From Bifidobacterium apri (lineage in GTDB: Bacteria > Actinomycetota > Actinomycetes > Actinomycetales > Bifidobacteriaceae): DNA of 64,000 nucleotides. Below are positions 59,003-64,000 of the stretch, piece by piece. The translations under genes were made by a program, and so were the position numbers. The notes under the pieces were generated by a model. The model was given only the letters and a program-made list of their open reading frames with translations, made no database searches and was not told the DNA's origin. The stretch spans positions 26,253 through 90,252 of the forward strand of contig NZ_WBSO01000011.1 in assembly GCF_009299485.1 (NCBI RefSeq), in the 5' to 3' direction. Numbering within the stretch: the stretch's first letter is position 1; each line of letters begins with the position of its first letter.

Positions 59003-59290
59003 ATGCCGCAAGAGCATCCGTATGTGTCCGAAGCCAAAGAAGGCAAGCCCGTATGCGAATGGGTTGTGGCTGGTCTGGTGTGCGTCAGCGGCATACTTGC
59101 CGCATTCGGATACACGACGGCCGCCACAGCGGTGTTGGCTGTGACGGCCGTCGTTCTTGGGCTGACGCGCATCATTCTGCGTGATCACAGTCCGTGGAAA
59201 GTCCGGTCTGTGGCTTTTGATGCGACGATCTGCCTGTGTTTTGGCGTGGGATTGTCACTGCTCGCTTTGAGCATCAAGATGATGGTCTGA
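59003..59290 (+). CDS. DUF3017-like small membrane protein
   Basis: 95 residues with three membrane segments (about 17-35, 38-55, 70-90) and the short loop LTRIILRDHSPW, resembling the actinobacterial DUF3017 family of unknown function. AGGAGG at 58991-58996 gives a six-base spacer to this ATG, deciding the start against longer frames. Its 3' end overlaps the convergent aquaporin gene by 36 bases. Confidence 0.75.
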   Translation: MPQEHPYVSEAKEGKPVCEWVVAGLVCVSGILAAFGYTTAATAVLAVTAVVLGLTRIILRDHSPWKVRSVAFDATICLCFGVGLSLLALSIKMMV

Positions 59291-60226
59291 TGCTTCGGTT
59301 TCCTCCTGCACGGCTTGGCCGGCAGGTTCGAAGGTGACTTGCTGGGCTTCGTCGCTTGATTGGGCGGGAGCAGCCACGTCTGCCGGGTTCGGCAGGGTGT
59401 CGGCATTCTCGGCAGCCTGCTGCTTGGCCTTGGCGTTGTCGCGCAGCAACTGCACGCCGATCATGATCATCGCGACAATCGCCGCTGCCAGAACCGGGCA
59501 GATCCAGAAGACCCACAACTGCTGCAACGGGTTCTGGGACAAGCCGGCATTGCTTGCGAATACGGCGATACCGGTGGACCGTGCCGGGTTCATGCCGGCG
59601 CCGGTGACAGGGTAGGTCATAGCGGCGCCAACTGCATAGGCGAAGCCGATTGCCGTGGCGTGTGCTGCCGCTGTGGTCTCCTTGTTCATCGTCACCACTG
59701 CTGCGGCGACGACCATGATGCTTGCAATGATTTCTACAACAACCGCCAGGGTGATATCGAAGGATGCACTCACGCTGCTCAGCGTGGAAGCGGAGACGGA
59801 CCCGTTGCCGAAGCCGTTGACAGCGTCAGTCAGCCAGATTTTCTCCGTCAGGGTTTCTGTCGTAGGCAGGATGTGCACAATCAGCGCGCCGGCGGCAAGG
59901 CCGCCCAGTACTTGGGCGATGATGTACAGAACACCGTCGAGGACTTGGGTTTTGCCTGTCAATATCGCTGCGAGGGTGATCGCGGGGTTCAGCTGTCCAC
60001 CGGACACCTTCGAGAACACCAGCGTTACCGCAGCATACGCGACACCGGTTGCCAAGGCGATGAATGCCATATTGACGCCGAACAGGGCGGTTCCGAAGGT
60101 CGTGAAACTGTAGATTGCGAAGAACACGATGAAGCTTCCCGCCAGTTCAGCGCCCACGCGCACCGCAAGAGGTTCTTTCGTATTTGCCGTTGCATCACTG
60201 GCGCGCTGCAAACCCGTATCAGTCAT
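59255..60226 (-). CDS. MIP-family channel (aquaporin/glycerol facilitator)
   Basis: 323 residues with six membrane segments and both half-helix motifs, LNPAIT near residue 80 and MNPARS near residue 215. The C-terminal ~60 residues form an acidic Ala/Gln/Glu-rich cytoplasmic tail. The long loop between the halves and its residues do not allow a firm choice between water and glycerol transport. The ATG at 60226 is preferred over the frame start at 60259. Confidence 0.9.
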   Translation of the reverse strand: MTDTGLQRASDATANTKEPLAVRVGAELAGSFIVFFAIYSFTTFGTALFGVNMAFIALATGVAYAAVTLVFSKVSGGQLNPAITLAAILTGKTQVLDGVLYIIAQVLGGLAAGALIVHILPTTETLTEKIWLTDAVNGFGNGSVSASTLSSVSASFDITLAVVVEIIASIMVVAAAVVTMNKETTAAAHATAIGFAYAVGAAMTYPVTGAGMNPARSTGIAVFASNAGLSQNPLQQLWVFWICPVLAAAIVAMIMIGVQLLRDNAKAKQQAAENADTLPNPADVAAPAQSSDEAQQVTFEPAGQAVQEETEASDHHLDAQSEQ

Positions 60227-60462
60227 TGATTGTTCTTTCTCTAGGGGAATAGCGGACAAGGCATTAGCCGGAAGCGTAGCCCTATCCGCCGGACGAGTGT
60301 CATTCTACCAGCAGCGAAGCTTTTCTGCGCCTTACGATACAATATTCATGTCGTATGTCCGAAGTCCCTGCCGTGCTGACGGCCATTGCGAGGACCATCA
60401 CGACACCACATATCCTATCCATGACGGCCAGTATCACGCCGTCCGGCCACGTTGGGAGAACG

Positions 60463-61236
60463 ATGCCAAACGCATATTCCCGTGCATTGAAAGCACATGA
60501 CAACAACGAAGAAGGCATTCGCCTTCAGAAGATCCTCGCACAAGCAGGTTTCGGTTCGAGACGCAAGTGCGAGCAGATCATCCTCGACGGTCGTGTCGAG
60601 GTTGACGGCGAGCTGGTGACCGAGCTCGGCACGCGCGCCGATCCAAGCAAACAAGAGATTCGTGTCGACGGGTCTCGTGTCCGCTTGAACCCTAATCACA
60701 TCACGCTTGCGCTCAACAAGCCGCGCAGAGTGCTCAGCACCATGGACGACCCCAAAGGGCGGTATACGCTGCGAGACATCGTCGGCGACAAATACGAACG
60801 TATTTTCCATATGGGACGCCTTGATTATGACTCCGAGGGGCTGATCCTCATGACCAACGACGGCGAACTCAGCCAGCATGTCATGCACCCCAAATACGAG
60901 GTGGAGAAAACCTACATCGCCACGTTGCAAGGCAGAATCAGCGGCAACGTGTGCCGGCGCCTCGTATCCCAAGGCGTACAGCTGGACGATGGCTGGATTC
61001 GTCTCGACCATTGCGCCATCATCGACGCCAATCATGATACGACATTGGTGAAGGTCGTCCTGCATTCAGGCAAGAACCGGATCGTCCGCCGTATCTTCGA
61101 TGCGGTCGGATTCCCGGTCAAGCGTCTGGTACGTACACAGATCGGCCCGATCAAGCTCGGTGACCTGAAATCGGGTTCGTACCGTGTTCTTTCCCAGACT
61201 GAGGTTCGCTCACTTGCCAAGGAGGTCGGACTGTGA
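60463..61236 (+). CDS. rluB: rRNA pseudouridine synthase RluB family
   Basis: 257 residues: S4 RNA-binding domain (about 20-75, [20 protein letters not shown]), then the RsuA/RluB catalytic domain with the nucleophilic Asp in [17 protein letters not shown]. It modifies 23S rRNA by family analogy. GGGAGA lies just before the ATG. The stop overlaps the GTG of cmk-der (GTGA). Confidence 0.9.
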   Translation: MPNAYSRALKAHDNNEEGIRLQKILAQAGFGSRRKCEQIILDGRVEVDGELVTELGTRADPSKQEIRVDGSRVRLNPNHITLALNKPRRVLSTMDDPKGRYTLRDIVGDKYERIFHMGRLDYDSEGLILMTNDGELSQHVMHPKYEVEKTYIATLQGRISGNVCRRLVSQGVQLDDGWIRLDHCAIIDANHDTTLVKVVLHSGKNRIVRRIFDAVGFPVKRLVRTQIGPIKLGDLKSGSYRVLSQTEVRSLAKEVGL

Positions 61237-63356
61237 TCCGTGTCGCCATTGACGGCCCAGCCGGCGTAGGAAAATCATCCACGGCGAAGGAACTGGCCAG
61301 ACATTTCGGCTTTGCATACTTGGATACCGGAGCCATGTACCGCGCATGTGCATGGTGGTGTCTGCATCGTGGCATTGGCCTTGACGCCGAGCAGATCGAT
61401 GAGCAGCTGATCACCGAGACAGTGGGCGAGTTCTTCACGGAGGATCATTTTGACATCTCCGTCGACCCGGATCGCCCCATCGTGCTTGCCGACGGCGAGG
61501 ACATCAGTGAGGACATCAGATCTTCCCAGGTGTCTTCCCATGTGTCGCGTGTGTCGGGCATCATCCCCGTCCGCCATGTGCTCATTGCGGCGCAACGTGC
61601 GTATATCGCTCGGGAGGCTTCCGGGGATTCGTTCTCGCAAGGGCGTGGCATCGTCGCCGAAGGCCGTGACATCACCACGGTTGTGGCTCCCGATGCCGAA
61701 GTCCGTGTGCTGCTGACTGCCCGTGAAGAAGTGCGTCAAGCCCGTCGAAGCGGACAATCCGCACAGGGCGTGGGTGCTGAGGATGTCGCGCGTCGCGACC
61801 GTCTCGATTCGAAGGTCACCAGTTTCTTGACCGCCGCAGACGGGGTCGTGACTCTGGACAACTCTGATCTGACGTTCGAGCAGACCTTGGATCAGCTCAT
61901 CGCATTGGTTGACCAAGCCATCGAAGAACAGCAATACCGAGAGTATGCCGCAAACCTCGAAGGGTATGAGCTTGACGATGAGGATCGCGAGCTCATCGAG
62001 GGCGAAGGCGAAGACGAAACCGGTTCTGGAACGGGCAAACAGGTCGGCGTCATTGCTGTGGTCGGACGTCCTAATGTCGGTAAATCAACATTGGTGAACC
62101 GTATTCTCGGTCGTCGCGCAGCGGTTGTCGAAGACACCCCGGGTGTCACTCGTGATCGTGTCAGCTACGACGCCGAATGGGCGGGTACCGATTTCAAACT
62201 CGTCGATACCGGAGGCTGGGAAGCCGACGTCGAGGGCATAGCCTCGGCGATTGCATCCCAGGCGCAGGTTGCCGTCAGGCTCGCTGACGCCGTGATTTTC
62301 GTCGTTGATGGTCAGATCGGCATGACGGACACCGATGAACGGATTGTCAGCATGCTTCGCGCGGCGGGCAAACCGGTCACTCTGGCGGTGAACAAGGTGG
62401 ATGACGCGCAAAGCGAGTATCTCACCGCGGAATTCTGGAAGCTCGGTCTGGGAGAGCCCTACGGCATCTCCGCCATGCATGGCAGGGGAGTCGGCGAGTT
62501 GCTGGATGCGGCGTTGGAGTCGCTGAAGACCGCGGACCGTACCTCGGGGTTCCTGACACCGTCGCATTTGCGGCGTGTCGCGCTTGTCGGGCGCCCGAAT
62601 GTCGGCAAATCATCGCTGCTGAACCAGCTTGCCCATGAGGAACGTTCGGTCGTCAACGATCTTGCCGGCACCACGAGGGATCCGGTCGATGAAATCATCT
62701 CGATGGACGGTCAGGACTGGTTGTTCATCGATACCGCCGGTATCAAACGTCGTCAGCATAAGCTTTCTGGCGCTGAATACTATTCCTCTTTGCGCACACA
62801 GGCTGCCATTGAGCGTTCGGAACTCGCGTTGGTGCTGTTCGACGCGTCCCAACCGATCGCCGATCAGGATCTGAAAGTCATGAGCCAGGCGGTTGATGCC
62901 GGCCGCGCAATCGTGCTGGTGTTCAACAAGTGGGATTTGATGGACGATTTTTCCCGCCAACGGCTGGAGCGGCTGTGGTCCACCGAATTCAACAGGGTGA
63001 CATGGGCGGAACGTGTCAATCTGTCGGCAAAAACCGGGTGGCATACGAACCGTTTGTCCCGTGCCATGCAGACGGCTCTCGAATCGTGGGACAAGCGCAT
63101 ACCGACAGGTAAGCTCAACGCTTTCCTCGGGCGGATTCAAGCGGCGCACCCCCATCCGTTGCGTGGCGGCAAACAGCCGAGGATCCTCTTTGCGACCCAG
63201 GCTTCGACACGGCCGCCGCGTTTTGTGATTTTCGCGACGGGATTCCTTGAACATGGGTACCGCAGATATCTGGAGCGTCAGTTGCGTGAGGAATTCGGAT
63301 TCGAAGGCTCACCGGTCCAGATTTCCGTGAAGGTTCGTGAGAAGCGGCGTAAATAG
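61233..63356 (+). CDS. cmk-der: Fused cytidylate kinase / ribosome-assembly GTPase Der, GTG start
   Basis: 707 residues. Residues 1-230 are cytidylate kinase ([47 protein letters not shown]). A short acidic linker (about 245-270) follows. Residues 270-707 are Der/EngA with two G domains ([16 protein letters not shown] and [22 protein letters not shown] and NKWD) and a KH-like end. Cmk phosphorylates CMP; Der assists 50S assembly. Separate cmk and der genes lie side by side in many Gram-positives, and here they are one frame, coupled to rluB. Confidence 0.95.
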   Translation: MIRVAIDGPAGVGKSSTAKELARHFGFAYLDTGAMYRACAWWCLHRGIGLDAEQIDEQLITETVGEFFTEDHFDISVDPDRPIVLADGEDISEDIRSSQVSSHVSRVSGIIPVRHVLIAAQRAYIAREASGDSFSQGRGIVAEGRDITTVVAPDAEVRVLLTAREEVRQARRSGQSAQGVGAEDVARRDRLDSKVTSFLTAADGVVTLDNSDLTFEQTLDQLIALVDQAIEEQQYREYAANLEGYELDDEDRELIEGEGEDETGSGTGKQVGVIAVVGRPNVGKSTLVNRILGRRAAVVEDTPGVTRDRVSYDAEWAGTDFKLVDTGGWEADVEGIASAIASQAQVAVRLADAVIFVVDGQIGMTDTDERIVSMLRAAGKPVTLAVNKVDDAQSEYLTAEFWKLGLGEPYGISAMHGRGVGELLDAALESLKTADRTSGFLTPSHLRRVALVGRPNVGKSSLLNQLAHEERSVVNDLAGTTRDPVDEIISMDGQDWLFIDTAGIKRRQHKLSGAEYYSSLRTQAAIERSELALVLFDASQPIADQDLKVMSQAVDAGRAIVLVFNKWDLMDDFSRQRLERLWSTEFNRVTWAERVNLSAKTGWHTNRLSRAMQTALESWDKRIPTGKLNAFLGRIQAAHPHPLRGGKQPRILFATQASTRPPRFVIFATGFLEHGYRRYLERQLREEFGFEGSPVQISVKVREKRRK

Positions 63357-63384
63357 CCAACTTGGCAGATGCCGCCACGCCGGG

Positions 63385-63413
63385 TTGCGTTGACCGGATT
63401 GCTGTGGTAAGTT
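63385..63413 (+). promoter_or_regulatory. Promoter of tRNA-Pro
   Basis: TTGCGT at 63385-63390, 17-base spacer, TAAGTT at 63408-63413, 27 bases before the tRNA. Confidence 0.6.
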
Positions 63414-63439
63414 AGCTCTTCGGCGCGTTAAGCGTCGAT

Positions 63440-63513
<74 letters not shown>

Positions 63514-63518
63514 CCGGA

Positions 63519-63557
63519 AAGCCGCGGAATTTGAACGATTCCGCGGCTTATGTTTTT
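63519..63557 (+). terminator. Terminator of tRNA-Pro
   Basis: Perfect 12-bp stem (arms 63519-63530 and 63538-63549) followed by ATGTTTTT. Confidence 0.9.
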
Positions 63558-63662
63558 CCGGTCGAAGTCAAACGGGGGTCACGGATAGCAGGATTCGTAT
63601 GTCCACGGTTATCGGGTTATCGACCATATGCGGGTCTGGCGTCGAGGCCCAATAACCACATT

Positions 63663-63700
63663 TTCTGCCGACGCTGAGGGATGTGTCAGTGTCGGTGGAA
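63663..63700. repeat. Dispersed palindromic hairpin, copy 3
   Basis: TTCTGCCGACGCTGA at 63663-63677 faces TCAGTGTCGGTGGAA at 63686-63700. The mismatches are C-to-T or A-to-G changes that still pair as G-U in RNA. Copy 4 follows exactly 52 bases downstream. Confidence 0.78.
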
Positions 63701-63714
63701 GCCGAGTCCTAACT

Positions 63715-63751
63715 TTCTGCCGACACAGGGCGTACCGTCAGTGTCGGTGGA
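63715..63751. repeat. Dispersed palindromic hairpin, copy 4
   Basis: Arms TCTGCCGACAC (63716-63726) and GTGTCGGTGGA (63741-63751), again with G-U-compatible changes. The rest of 63558-63870 holds nothing recognised as a gene. Confidence 0.75.
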
Positions 63752-63880
63752 GGCAGGGGCAATACCCTTGCACCCGCTTTCGGGCACACTGGCGAATAAG
63801 CCGTTGGTTTGCGCGCGCCAAACCTGCGCCGACACTTGGATATCTGTGCTCGCATCGTTGTGTGACGAGATTGCCCGTTT

Positions 63881-64000
63881 TCAAAGTGCAAGTGCAACAC
63901 CTCGGCTAGGGTTGTGGGTTGAAAGAGAAATAACAATCCCTGGAAAGGTGTTGCACCGATGCCATCCTACAATCACCTGACGGCAAGCGAGCGGGTCCTG
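63881..64000 (+). mobile_element. Left part of an IS30-like insertion sequence, cut by window end
   Basis: The transposase start is preceded by an 11-bp inverted repeat GTGCAACACCT/AGGTGTTGCAC (63892-63902 and 63946-63956). A terminal repeat probably lies around 63875-63905, but its outer edge cannot be fixed without the other end. Confidence 0.55.
63959..64000 (+). CDS. IS30-family transposase, N-terminal 14 residues only
   Basis: The visible start MPSYNHLTASERVL matches the N-terminal Y-x-HLT-xx-ER pattern of IS30-type transposases, which begins their HTH domain. GGAAAGG precedes the ATG. Everything else is outside the window. Confidence 0.7.
   Translation, partial: MPSYNHLTASERVL

Noticed and set aside
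63558..63870. Small open frames between tRNA-Pro and the IS
   Set aside because: They overlap palindromic repeats, overlap one another and have no ribosome sites or homologous motifs.

Overview
The window is chromosomal DNA from a high-GC actinobacterium, most probably a Bifidobacterium. Supporting signs are WhiA, the order thrS-pgsA-patA-pimA-yebC-ruvCAB-yajC-apt, a cytidylate kinase fused to GTPase Der, perfect Gram-positive type LexA boxes, adjacent transketolase and transaldolase genes (the carbon rearrangement steps of the bifid shunt), and an alanine-aminotransferase-like gene with an N-terminal HTH domain. The species cannot be named from the sequence alone.

Layout. 1-6.4 kb: de novo pyrimidine operon pyrB(partial)-pyrI-pyrC-pyrF-pyrK-pyrD-pyrE, ended by a strong hairpin. 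6.5-13.7 kb: mostly minus-strand genes (LysR regulator, HAD hydrolase, DUF4232 lipoprotein, Nnr NAD(P)HX repair enzyme, ABC-F ATPase) plus a plus-strand SGNH hydrolase. 13.9-25.4 kb: uvrA (SOS box), uvrC, aroE, rapZ, whiA, pgk, tpiA, secG. 25.5-28.1 kb: a Cof-type HAD phosphatase and the HTH-aminotransferase fusion gene. 28.1-28.7 kb: non-coding repeats. 28.7-32.0 kb: tal and tkt on the minus strand. 32.2-34.7 kb: CIRCE-hrcA-dnaJ. 34.8-38.6 kb: fructosamine-kinase-like gene, uppP, a hypoxanthine-DNA-glycosylase-like gene, tRNA-Gly, a PAC2 gene. 38.7-39.2 kb: tRNA operon Gly-Cys-Val-Val. 39.2-43.6 kb: an accessory island of three tandem RNase H-like genes next to insertion-sequence remnants. 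44.1-53.6 kb: thrS, the phosphatidylinositol/glycolipid genes, yebC, ruvCAB (second SOS box), yajC, apt. 53.7-63.4 kb: sucCD, a DUF6350 membrane protein, purH, a DUF3017-like protein, an aquaporin, rluB, cmk-der. 63.4-64 kb: tRNA-Pro, palindromic repeats, and the start of an IS30-like element.

Most of the window is ordinary actinobacterial core genome. The most unusual region is the RNase H island. One paralog has an intact catalytic set and is translationally coupled to a paralog that has lost most of it. A third carries two frameshifts and is joined to the C-terminal part of an IS transposase. Near-identical transposon-end-like motifs lie on both sides of the island. Other points of interest are the HTH-aminotransferase gene, which has a well-placed internal start that would release the enzyme without its DNA-binding domain, and a family of ~52-bp-period palindromic repeats at three places in the window.
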